Shown piece by piece: positions 1 through 6,281 of a stretch of DNA of 7,597 nucleotides. A program made the translations under genes and the position numbers. Every line of letters starts with the position of its first letter. The stretch's first letter is position 1. The notes beneath the pieces are model-generated. The model made no database searches. It saw nothing but the letters and a program-made list of their open reading frames with translations, and was not told the origin of the DNA. Source of the stretch: Bacteroidales bacterium UBA6408 (lineage in GTDB: Bacteria; Bacteroidota; Bacteroidia; Bacteroidales; UBA932); the NCBI GenBank assembly GCA_002439805.1, contig DJPQ01000040.1:1-7597 (forward strand), given 5' to 3'.

Positions 1-353
1 ATGCGGTAGTCGAACAGCTTCAGGAAATTCGTGTCAAGGGCATCGGCCTCAACCTGATAGTACTCGCCGTCAACGGTGACATCAGCATCGCCGTACACCG
101 CGACCCGTGTCCACGAGGTTATCTCCGGCATCGACGGGAAAAATTCCTCCCCCGTGCCGAGCGTCATGCCTATCATGTCCTCGGTTCCGATGGCGTAGAG
201 CTGTTTCGAGAGCGGCTGATGTGCGCCGACGCTGAATTCCGTGCGGGCGTAAGAGGCGAGGAGGATTATGAATCCGAGCGCCAACGAAAGCCCGAATGCC
301 TCAATTGTAGTATATAATTTATTCTTTGACAGGAATTTAAAATACGTGTTCAT
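1..353 (-). CDS. MacB/FtsX-type ABC transporter permease, N-terminal part (runs off the left edge)
   Basis: Only the first 117 codons are present; the gene continues beyond position 1. The protein would be an inner-membrane permease of a MacB-type ABC exporter, working with the adaptor and outer-membrane channel encoded just upstream. Seen: a short basic N-terminus (MNTYFKFLSKNK), one hydrophobic segment at about residues 15-36, then a soluble stretch resembling the MacB periplasmic core domain, including FSVGAHQPLSKQLYAI at about 40-55 and VEADALDTNFLKLFDY at about 101-116, the usual place for the 'V-D-x-x-F-F-x-x-F-x-F' type motif. The ATG at 353-351 lies 1 bp after the adaptor's TGA (355-357), so the two are very probably co-transcribed and may be translationally coupled. 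No clear ribosome binding site is seen. The family assignment is from remembered sequence pattern; the C-terminal membrane helices that would confirm it are outside the window. Confidence 0.82.
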   Translation of the reverse strand, partial: MNTYFKFLSKNKLYTTIEAFGLSLALGFIILLASYARTEFSVGAHQPLSKQLYAIGTEDMIGMTLGTGEEFFPSMPEITSWTRVAVYGDADVTVDGEYYQVEADALDTNFLKLFDYR

Positions 354-354
354 A

Positions 355-1614
355 TCACTTTATGATTAACTCATCTTTATCTCCGAATGAATCATACGAC
401 GAAATGATAACCTTGTCGCCGGGGGCAAGCCCCTCAAGAACCTCGTAGTACTGCGGATTCTGCCGGCCTATGCGGACGCTGCGCTTCGTGGCCTTCGTGC
501 CGTCGGCGTTGAGGACATAGACCCACTTGCCGCCGGTGTTCTGGTAGAACGAGCCACGAGGGATGAGTATGGCCTCGGCACTCTGACCGAGCTGGAGATT
601 AAGGTAGTAGGTCTGGCCGGCGCGGATGTTTTCGGGCTGCTGACCCTCGAAGCGGAAGTCGGCCTTGAACTTGCCGTCGCGGACCTCGGGATAGACCTTG
701 CGGATGACGGCGGAGTATTTCTCGTTCTGGCGCTCGAAAGTCGCCTCAAGCCCCGGAGCGACGCGGTCGATGTAGTGCTCGTCTATCTGAGCCTCAATCT
801 TGTAGGAATCCAGATTGTTAATCTGCCCTATCTTGGCCCCGGCAGCGACCGACTGGCCGAGCTCCACGTCGAGCAGGCCGAGCTCGCCGCTGATAGGAGC
901 CTTGACGGAGAGGTTTTCCTTGCGGCGGCGTATCATATTCATATTCAGCCTCATGTTCTCAAGGCTCTCGTGCATCTGAGCAATCTGGACACTGCGGTAG
1001 AGGCTGTCCTGACGCTCGCGGTCGGTGACGAGTTCGAGCTTGTCCTTGGCGAGTTCATAGTCCTCGGAGGCCTTGAGATACTCTTCCCTTGCTATCAGTC
1101 TCTCTTCATAAAGCGCCTTGTTCTGCTCATAGGCGCGGCGGGCGCGACGGACCTCAATCTGGAGGCTGAGCCGCTCCTGCCGGACGCTGAGTTTCTGCTG
1201 CTCCATAGAAATCATGGTATTACGGAGAATGTTCTCCTTCTCGGCGAGCTCCGCCTCGGAGTTAAGAATCTGCATATCGAGGCTTTCGTTGCCCAGAACA
1301 ACGATGACGTCGCCCGCATTGACGCGGCTGCCCTCCTCGACGACTATTCTCTGGACGTTTCCGCCTTCGGTCGGGCTGAGCTGGACTGTTGTCATAGGCT
1401 GAACCTGACCGCTGACGCGGATGTAGTCGTTGAACTCACCCTGACGGGCTGTGCCGGTGAGGATTGTACTGCCGTCAACGCGAAGAACCGAGCGGCGGCC
1501 GGTGAGGAGCAGGACGACTACGAGAACCGCGAACGCTCCGGCCGCCCACCACTTAATCGACTTTTTCGTAAATGCGACGGCTATGCCCTTTTTCTTTTCA
1601 ATTACCTTATCCAT
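355..1614 (-). CDS. HlyD/MacA-family periplasmic adaptor (membrane fusion) protein of an efflux pump
   Basis: Complete 419-residue adaptor that would bridge an inner-membrane ABC permease and a TolC-type channel. Seen in order: a basic cytoplasmic N-terminus; a transmembrane anchor at about 22-38 (WWAAGAFAVLVVVLLLTG); the first half of a lipoyl/barrel-sandwich domain at about 71-112 (VEEGSRVNAGDVIVVL); a long charged coiled-coil hairpin at about 113-235; the second lipoyl half at 236-266 (KAPISGELGLLDVELGQSV); a beta-barrel domain at about 270-345; and a membrane-proximal domain at about 346-419 containing ILIPRGSFY and LEGLAPGDKVI, both typical of MacA-like proteins. Length is normal for the family. 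The start ATG (1614-1612) is preceded by an A-rich stretch rather than a Shine-Dalgarno sequence. It lies 139 bp downstream of the TolC gene and 1 bp upstream of the permease gene. The transported substrate cannot be told from the sequence. Confidence 0.93.
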   Translation of the reverse strand: MDKVIEKKKGIAVAFTKKSIKWWAAGAFAVLVVVLLLTGRRSVLRVDGSTILTGTARQGEFNDYIRVSGQVQPMTTVQLSPTEGGNVQRIVVEEGSRVNAGDVIVVLGNESLDMQILNSEAELAEKENILRNTMISMEQQKLSVRQERLSLQIEVRRARRAYEQNKALYEERLIAREEYLKASEDYELAKDKLELVTDRERQDSLYRSVQIAQMHESLENMRLNMNMIRRRKENLSVKAPISGELGLLDVELGQSVAAGAKIGQINNLDSYKIEAQIDEHYIDRVAPGLEATFERQNEKYSAVIRKVYPEVRDGKFKADFRFEGQQPENIRAGQTYYLNLQLGQSAEAILIPRGSFYQNTGGKWVYVLNADGTKATKRSVRIGRQNPQYYEVLEGLAPGDKVIISSYDSFGDKDELIIK

Positions 1615-1753
1615 TGTTTTCTAGATAAATTGTTATCCTATCGTGACCTCCATTGTTGCGCGGAGTATATGTTTCCTGCGTCTCGCTTTCGCGAGACCAT
1701 CCCAAGCAGATCCTTAGATCCCTTTTCGGTTATTCTTTCCTGTCAATTTCCCG
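1615..1753 (-). promoter_or_regulatory. Intergenic hairpin with GAAA loop inside the efflux operon
   Basis: This 139-bp gap between the TolC and adaptor genes has no credible gene. It contains a perfect 7-bp stem at 1680-1686 / 1691-1697; as minus-strand RNA it reads GUCUCGC-GAAA-GCGAGAC, i.e. a GNRA-type tetraloop closed by a C-G pair, a very stable combination. No T-run follows on the minus strand, so it does not look like a full intrinsic terminator. It could be an mRNA stability or processing element, or an attenuator altering the ratio of channel to adaptor. The function is inference; the structure is read directly. Confidence 0.4.
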
Positions 1754-3238
1754 CTATTTTTGATCAATATAACGCACACCATTATAATATGACACCACGC
1801 GCCGTTTCAGCTGCCATTTCAGCAGGGCATTGAGGCGTTCGGCCTTGGCCTTGAGGTAGTTGGCGGAAGCGGTGTTGTACTCGATGGACGAGATGAGCCC
1901 CTGCTCGAACTTGCGTGAATTCAGGCGGAAAGCCTCTTCCTGGGCATCGGCGCGGCGCTCAGCCTGAAGCAGGGCCGACTCTGCTCCGTCGCGGTCGCTC
2001 ACCGCACGGCGGACTTCGGACTCGACGTCACGGAGCGACTTGTTGTACTCGATTTCGGCGCGGCGGTACTCGTTGCGGCGCTTGGAGAGCTTCGTGAACT
2101 TGCTCAGACGGTCGTAGATAGGGATACTCAGCGAAAGCTGGAGATATTCTCCGCCGTTGTTGGAGAACTGGCTCCAGTATGGGGTCGGGGTGTAGCCGGA
2201 CTGACCGGGGTAGGTGTAGTAGCTCGTGGACCAGCCGCCATAGAGTCCGATGGTAGGCAGGAACTGCCATTTTGCTGTGCGCAGGGCATATTTCGCGTTG
2301 TCGAGCGCCCCTTTGGCGACAAGAACCGACGGCATGGTCGAACGCGCCTTGAGAATTATGTCATCGACTGAGGCATTCCCGGAAGCAACGCCGTCATTCC
2401 CGTAAAAAATCGCGTCTCCGGCAAAGACCGAATTATCGGAAGGTTCAGAATCGCCGCAAGTCCCGGAATCCAGAGAACCGAGATTCGTGTCTATCACAAG
2501 TTCCTCCCCCACCGGCCAAAGCATCACGTCTTCGAGTGTTATCTTCGCGTCCGTCAAACTGTTGCGTGCAGAGACGAGTTCATATTCCCTGTCCGCGAGG
2601 TCAGCCTCCATCTGCACGACGTCAGCATGACCCTTCACCCCGAGTTCTTCCTGACGGGAGGCAAGCGTGAGCGCGGACCGGGCATTCTCGACCTGCTCCG
2701 CGAGTATATTCACGAGTTCGGTGTAGTAGAGCACATTGAAATAGGCCTCCATCGTGGCGAGGCAGACCTTGTCCTCTTCCTGCCGCTCCTGCGTGAGCCC
2801 CATCGAGAGCGAAGTCTTGGCAATCTTTATGTTGTTGAGTGCAGAGAAGCCGTCGAACAGCATTATCCCGGCGGAAACGGACCACCCGTTGTTCAGGGAT
2901 GTAGTTGTCACATAAGTGTTTGTCTCAGGGTCGATGGAGCGTCCCCAACGATAGTAGCCGTAAGTCGAGGCTTCGACGGTGGGGGTGAATGCCGTAAGTA
3001 TGGCATCGCGCCTGTCAAGCCGCGCGTCCCCGACCTTAGTCCGCTGAGTCTGCACCTGAGCGGCATTAGCCACCGCATATTCCATGCAGTCCTTCAGCGA
3101 CATCACCTTCTGCCCGGAAACTGTTTCCGACAAATCTTTGAGACCGATGGAATCATCCGGAGCAGCCTCCTGTCCCCTCATGTCCAAGGGAAGGGCAAGC
3201 ATCACAAGAGCCGTTAATATAAGAGATGTCTTAATCAT
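1754..3238 (-). CDS. TolC-family outer-membrane efflux channel
   Basis: 494-residue outer-membrane factor that would form the exit duct of the efflux pump. I place the start at the ATG 3238-3236, because this gives a normal signal peptide (MIKTSLILTALVMLALPL, probable cleavage near residues 20-24). The frame stays open upstream to an ATG at 3289, but the extra 17 residues would bury the signal peptide; an ATG three codons earlier (3247) is also possible. Numbered from the chosen start, SLKDCMEYAVANAAQVQ at about 47-63 is the usual first TolC helix, and the second repeat begins near residue 290. The C-terminal helices contain the typical NSRKFEQGLISSIEYNTAS (about 440-458) and the end (VVSYYNGVRYIDQK) is family-like. 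Between the two halves, about residues 253-289, lies a D/G/S-rich insertion. First gene of the operon, probably controlled by the tandem palindromes upstream. Confidence 0.92.
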   Translation of the reverse strand: MIKTSLILTALVMLALPLDMRGQEAAPDDSIGLKDLSETVSGQKVMSLKDCMEYAVANAAQVQTQRTKVGDARLDRRDAILTAFTPTVEASTYGYYRWGRSIDPETNTYVTTTSLNNGWSVSAGIMLFDGFSALNNIKIAKTSLSMGLTQERQEEDKVCLATMEAYFNVLYYTELVNILAEQVENARSALTLASRQEELGVKGHADVVQMEADLADREYELVSARNSLTDAKITLEDVMLWPVGEELVIDTNLGSLDSGTCGDSEPSDNSVFAGDAIFYGNDGVASGNASVDDIILKARSTMPSVLVAKGALDNAKYALRTAKWQFLPTIGLYGGWSTSYYTYPGQSGYTPTPYWSQFSNNGGEYLQLSLSIPIYDRLSKFTKLSKRRNEYRRAEIEYNKSLRDVESEVRRAVSDRDGAESALLQAERRADAQEEAFRLNSRKFEQGLISSIEYNTASANYLKAKAERLNALLKWQLKRRVVSYYNGVRYIDQK

Positions 3239-3334
3239 ATCGCACATTTTGTCCGTGAATACGAACACCTCCCATGCCATACAGCGCAATTAGATATATA
3301 TCAACGAATTAACCCCTCAAAATCGGCATCCCAA

Positions 3335-3372
3335 TGTAAAGAAACTTTACACCGCTGTAAAAAATCTTTACA
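3335..3372. promoter_or_regulatory. Two tandem 17-bp palindromes, candidate operator of the efflux operon
   Basis: Two sites of the form TGTAAA-N5-TTTACA lie in a row. Site one is 3335-3351 (TGTAAAGAAACTTTACA, a perfect 7-bp inverted repeat around AAA). Site two is 3356-3372 (TGTAAAAAATCTTTACA, 6-bp arms). Four bases separate them and their centres are 21 bp apart, two DNA turns, so two dimers would sit on the same face. They end about 97 bp upstream of the TolC start and about 325 bp from the ATPase start, so the efflux operon is the likelier target. TetR-type repressors or a response regulator are plausible binders; no regulator gene is in the window. Confidence 0.6.
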
Positions 3373-3450
3373 AATGCCAAAGGTCACTGAAAGGCGATTA
3401 TGTCCGGAAATCTCCCCTAATCTACTTTCGCTCCAGAACAGCAAAATTTC

Positions 3451-3530
3451 ATAAATTGTGAGGATTTCCGGAAAATCGTCAAAATAAATTGTGAGGATTT
3501 CCGGAAAAACGGGGAAATAAATTTTGAGGA
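3451..3530. repeat. Tandem repeat with 33-bp period, two good copies and a decayed third
   Basis: A 25-bp core beginning ATAAATTGTGAGG and ending ATTTCCGGAAAA occurs exactly at 3451-3475 and 3484-3508. A shortened third copy (ATAAATTTTGAGGA) is at 3517-3530. All three starts are 33 bp apart. Each full copy contains the palindrome TTCCGGAA. The period is 11 codons, so the repeats keep frame on both strands: INCEDFRK twice and INFEE on plus, FPEILTIY twice on minus. No start codon or ribosome binding site makes either frame a believable gene. Confidence 0.8.
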
Positions 3531-3544
3531 GACGGGATTTATTC

Positions 3545-3567
3545 CTTTTCGGTGACGATGAGACCGC
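3545..3567. repeat. 23-bp direct repeat, left copy
   Basis: Starts with CTTTTCGGTGACGATG, identical over 16 bp to 5026-5041; over the full 23 bp, 21 positions match the right copy at 5026-5048. The pair brackets the ATPase gene. Read on the minus strand it encodes ...GLIVTEKE then TAA, in the same frame as the GRIVTEKL end of the propeller lipoprotein. Confidence 0.6.
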
Positions 3568-3650
3568 AAAGGTCACACAAGCATTCCATTTCGATTCATT
3601 TACATCGCGCAACTTGCCATATATTCATGTTATTTTATGTGCATTTTACA

Positions 3651-3694
3651 TTTTTTTCGTCGAAAAAAGTGTTAATTTTGCAGAAAATTAGGGG
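3651..3694 (+). promoter_or_regulatory. Promoter and ribosome binding site of the DUF4143 ATPase gene, with overlapping palindrome
   Basis: TAATTTTG at 3673-3680 fits the Bacteroidetes -7 consensus TAnnTTTG exactly. The -33 region is a T-run (3651-3657) rather than a clean TTTG. Transcription would begin near 3685-3690, leaving a leader of about ten bases. AGGGG at 3690-3694 lies 3 bases before the ATG at 3698 and can act as a Shine-Dalgarno sequence, which is uncommon in this phylum. The perfect inverted repeat TTTTTTCG-T-CGAAAAAA at 3652-3668 covers the -33 zone and may be an operator. Confidence 0.55.
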
Positions 3695-3697
3695 AAT

Positions 3698-5023
3698 ATG
3701 AAAAGATTTGCCTACACGCAACTGCTTGAATGGAAGCAAACTACAGACAACGAACGCAAGCCTCTCATACTCGAAGGTGCAAGACAGGTCGGAAAAACAT
3801 GGCTCGCAAGAGAATTGGGCGAGAAAGAGTTTGAGAATTACATTGAACTCAACTTCGAGAAACAAACAGCTCTCCGCCCGCTTTTTGAGCTTGATTTCGA
3901 CTTTGACAGGATTCTTCTGGCAATAAGCGCCTTTTCCGGGAAGAAAGTCATTCCGGGAAAAACACTGCTGTTTCTAGATGAGATACAATGGGCTCCGCGA
4001 GGATTGCTGTCACTGAAATATTTCAATGACGAATTTCCGCAACTGCACGTCATCGCCGCAGGGTCTCTGCTCGGACTGATGAATCACGAGGGAGAATCAT
4101 TTCCCGTCGGCAAGGTCTCCTTTCTCAAGATATTCCCCATGACGTTCGACGAATTTCTTGTGGCGGCAGGAAAGGAAAATCTTTTCGATGTCCTCAAGAG
4201 CCGCGACTGGACGCTTATGAATATTCTCGCGGACCAGTTTGAAGAAGTTCTGCGCAACTATTACTACATCGGAGGGATGCCCGAGGCGGTGGAAAAGTTC
4301 GTGACGACCCATGACTACTCAAAAGTGAGAAGAGTGCAGCGGGAACTCATACAATCCTATAAAAGAGATTTTTCGAAGCACGCCCCGAATGATGTCGTCC
4401 CGAGAATCAGCCTCGTGTGGGACAGCATTCCGACACATTTGGCAAAGGAAAACAAGAAATTTGTCTATGCTGTGATAAAATCCGGAGCGAGGGCAAAGGA
4501 ATATGAGACTGCTATAAAATGGCTGGTCGATGCAGGACTCGCCTATCGGCATACGAGAGTATCAAAGGGCGAGATTCCGTTGGACGGATTCGAGGACACG
4601 GAATCATTCAAACTGTTCGTCCTCGACGTCGGCATACTCGGAGCCATGTGCTCGCTTGACCGCCGCACGCTTCTGGACGGATCGGAGTTTTACAAACAAT
4701 ATAAGGGAGCTCTGACAGAACAATATGTCCTTCAGGAACTGATTTGCAGAAGCACGGATGAGGACGATGTGAAACTGCACTACTGGACGCCGGACACCGG
4801 GCAGGCGGAAGTCGATTTCGTAATTCAGGCGGGAGGGCAGATTGCACCGCTGGAGGCAAAGGCCGAGATTTCGGTCAAGGCAAAGTCCCTGAAAGTGTTC
4901 TCAAGCCAATATAAGACCCAACTGATTTTCAGAACATCGCTTCTCCCTTACTTCAAGGGCAAAAGTGTCACGGACATTCCACTCTACGCTGTGTCAAAGG
5001 TTCCTGAAATCATGAGAGGCTAA
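3698..5023 (+). CDS. AAA_14 / DUF4143 ATP-binding protein
   Basis: Complete 441-residue protein of the two-domain AAA_14 plus DUF4143 family, common in Bacteroidetes; its function is not established. Seen: Walker A GARQVGKT at 27-34, Walker B LLFLDEIQ at 90-97 (D94, E95), a sensor-like HVIAAGSLLG at 117-126, and GKVSFLKIFPMTFDEF at 138-153, a family signature. The C-terminal domain has GALTEQYVLQEL (E341), AEVDFVI (E371, D373) and LEAKAE (E386, K388), which match the E...(E/D)...ExK arrangement of PD-(D/E)XK nuclease-like folds. No signal peptide or membrane segment, so cytosolic. It has its own promoter and runs opposite to every other gene here. GC is lower than its neighbours: 28/60 at 3901-3960 and 26/60 at 4441-4500, against 43/60 at 5101-5160 and 34/60 at 6001-6060. 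AGA and ATA codons are frequent. Its stop overlaps that of the convergent gene. Signs of acquisition are good; the biological role is unknown. Confidence 0.93.
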   Translation: MKRFAYTQLLEWKQTTDNERKPLILEGARQVGKTWLARELGEKEFENYIELNFEKQTALRPLFELDFDFDRILLAISAFSGKKVIPGKTLLFLDEIQWAPRGLLSLKYFNDEFPQLHVIAAGSLLGLMNHEGESFPVGKVSFLKIFPMTFDEFLVAAGKENLFDVLKSRDWTLMNILADQFEEVLRNYYYIGGMPEAVEKFVTTHDYSKVRRVQRELIQSYKRDFSKHAPNDVVPRISLVWDSIPTHLAKENKKFVYAVIKSGARAKEYETAIKWLVDAGLAYRHTRVSKGEIPLDGFEDTESFKLFVLDVGILGAMCSLDRRTLLDGSEFYKQYKGALTEQYVLQELICRSTDEDDVKLHYWTPDTGQAEVDFVIQAGGQIAPLEAKAEISVKAKSLKVFSSQYKTQLIFRTSLLPYFKGKSVTDIPLYAVSKVPEIMRG

Positions 5024-6258
5024 AGCTTTTCGGTGACGATGCGGCCGCGACGGATCCAGACCTCGCCGTCCCATTCGGTGACTGCGAGGATGGTGTCGTC
5101 TCCGAGGTCGCAGAGGGAGCCCCAGAGGGCGCGGCCGGTGGTCTGGTCGATGGTGAACGGACGGAACTTCCCGCGCATCTTGCCGGCGAACTTGCCGTCT
5201 GAAGTCATCTCGTTCCGTGCGCATACGGTGAACTCCATCGTGGCGTTTTTTGAGCCGGGTTCGGCGGCTCCATCGGAACTGAGGTAGGCAAGGGCAAGGT
5301 AGTTGTCCGTGTGAATCAGATAGGGCGCTCCCGCATAGATGCTGTCGCTGTCGATGGGGGTCATGAGAGGATTGAAGCGGTAGGCCGAGGTGCTGAGAAC
5401 AGGCATCTTCCAGTTATCGACGACATCGCTATAGACGATTTTCGGACGGAAATGCGGATGGCCGAGACCGTTCTCTTCGATGGCCACATAAATTTTGTCC
5501 TTCAGCAGCATCGCGACCGGCATTCCGTCGCGGCAGCGACTGTTGTAGGATACGACGCGCGGGGTCTTCGTCCATGTGTCGCCGCCGTCGGACGATTCCA
5601 TGACGGAGATGTTCTGATAGTGGAGGCCGTCCTTGTAGTACGGAGTCTCGTCGGCGAAATAAATCTGCACCGTGCCGTCCGGAAGCTCGAGGACGAACGG
5701 TTCGTAGCAGCCCTTCTCGATGTCGGAACTCCATGTCCGCGAGGCATAGATTTCATTGATTCCGCTCCAGTTGACACCGTTGTCGTCGGAGGTGATAATG
5801 GCTATGGAATATGGGGTCTTTGTCGTCTTCTTGTTCTTCGGGCGAAGATTCGCCGCGTAGATGATGCGGTTCGGACGGTGAGGATTGTCGGCGCTGAGCT
5901 GCGCGAACTCCGCGTTGGCGACATTCACTCCGGCCTCGCTGGTGAAGTTTTTGGCGATGAAGACCTTGGACGGCTGCGACCAGGTGAGGCAGCCGTCAGT
6001 GCTGAAACGGAGGTAGCCGTCGGAACCGCTGGAATAGACAAGCATATAGCGGCCGTCGTTCAATCTGTGGACACGGGCGTATGCTCCCGGGCAGACGCGC
6101 TGCGGTTCGTTTTCCCATTGCATGACTATGTTGCCGTCGCCCGGAGTCACGGACGGGATGTCGGGATTGTCGGGATTGTCGTTAGAGGGGATATTCGGTT
6201 CGCAGGAGACGGCCGTCAGAATGAGAGCCGCCGCGAGAATGAGGTTATATGCTTTCAT
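5020..6258 (-). CDS. Sialidase-fold (BNR/Asp-box) glycosidase-like lipoprotein, possibly GH93-like
   Basis: Complete 412-residue protein. The N-terminus is a lipoprotein signal peptide ending LTAVSC (Cys19), followed by an N/D/P-rich linker (about 20-42), so it should be anchored in the outer membrane, perhaps at the surface. The rest looks like a six-bladed propeller: Asp-boxes at 86-93 (STDGCLTW), 157-164 (SDDNGVNW) and 222-229 (SSDGGDTW), with blade-like PDGTVQIYFAD and DDTILAVTEWDGEVWIRRGRI. YARVHRLNDGRYMLVY (60-75) resembles the first blade of sialidase-superfamily hydrolases. CYEPFVLELPDG (E186) and AIEENGLG (E261/E262), about 75 residues apart, recall the two catalytic glutamates I remember for GH93 exo-arabinanases, but this is a resemblance, not an alignment. 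The alternative is an unclassified exo-sialidase-like protein. The start ATG (6258) has only a weak GGG upstream. It follows the GH-A gene in the same direction, and its last codons overlap the 23-bp repeat and the ATPase stop. Confidence 0.85.
   Translation of the reverse strand: MKAYNLILAAALILTAVSCEPNIPSNDNPDNPDIPSVTPGDGNIVMQWENEPQRVCPGAYARVHRLNDGRYMLVYSSGSDGYLRFSTDGCLTWSQPSKVFIAKNFTSEAGVNVANAEFAQLSADNPHRPNRIIYAANLRPKNKKTTKTPYSIAIITSDDNGVNWSGINEIYASRTWSSDIEKGCYEPFVLELPDGTVQIYFADETPYYKDGLHYQNISVMESSDGGDTWTKTPRVVSYNSRCRDGMPVAMLLKDKIYVAIEENGLGHPHFRPKIVYSDVVDNWKMPVLSTSAYRFNPLMTPIDSDSIYAGAPYLIHTDNYLALAYLSSDGAAEPGSKNATMEFTVCARNEMTSDGKFAGKMRGKFRPFTIDQTTGRALWGSLCDLGDDTILAVTEWDGEVWIRRGRIVTEKL
5026..5048. 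repeat. 23-bp direct repeat, right copy
   Basis: Matches 3545-3567 at 21 of 23 positions, with the first 16 bp identical. It starts 3 bp after the ATPase stop codon and forms codons of the lipoprotein's C-terminal GRIVTEK. The two copies are 1,481 bp apart. Confidence 0.6.
6152..6178. repeat. Nine-base tandem repeat in the lipoprotein linker
   Basis: TCGGGATTG occurs at 6161-6169 and 6170-6178, preceded by the related GACGGGATG at 6152-6160. On the coding strand this makes the DNPDNPDIP stretch of the linker after the lipid-anchored cysteine. As the unit is three codons, copy-number changes would alter linker length without breaking the frame. Confidence 0.6.
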
Positions 6259-6281
6259 TGCCCTATTCAGATTTTCGAAGA

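Larger units (their letters stand above)
3239..3697. other. 459-bp divergent intergenic region, no convincing gene
   Basis: This region lies between the start of the TolC gene (leftward) and the start of the ATPase gene (rightward). In order it holds the probable leader and promoter zone of the efflux operon (3239-3334; I could not fix a -7/-33 pair), two tandem palindromes (3335-3372), an inverted partial copy of the repeat core (TCCGGAAATC at 3403-3412), a 33-bp-period tandem repeat (3451-3530), one copy of a 23-bp direct repeat (3545-3567), and an AT-rich stretch ending in the ATPase promoter. Open frames here, such as a 103-codon minus-strand frame over 3301-3612, are made of the repeats and have no protein-like features I recognise. 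Confidence 0.7.

Noticed and set aside
775..1833. 352-codon plus-strand open frame opposite the adaptor gene
   Set aside because: Antisense shadow of the adaptor; no domain or start signal, and the minus-strand frame has clear family motifs.
3250..3280. Sigma-54 promoter upstream of the TolC gene (TGGCA followed by GTGT)
   Set aside because: The -24 part fits, but the -12 part lacks the GC; two mismatches in the core.
3239..3289. Upstream start of the TolC gene at 3289
   Set aside because: Would add 17 residues in front of a clear signal peptide.
3374..3454. 26-codon plus-strand frame starting MPKVTERRL and ending in the first repeat copy
   Set aside because: No ribosome binding site and no recognisable homology; open by chance as far as I can see.
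3451..3530. CRISPR array
   Set aside because: Only three units, the spacers would be 8 bp, and no cas genes are present.
3301..3612. 103-codon minus-strand frame upstream of the TolC gene
   Set aside because: Built on the tandem repeats and the palindromes, with no domain, signal peptide or ribosome binding site.
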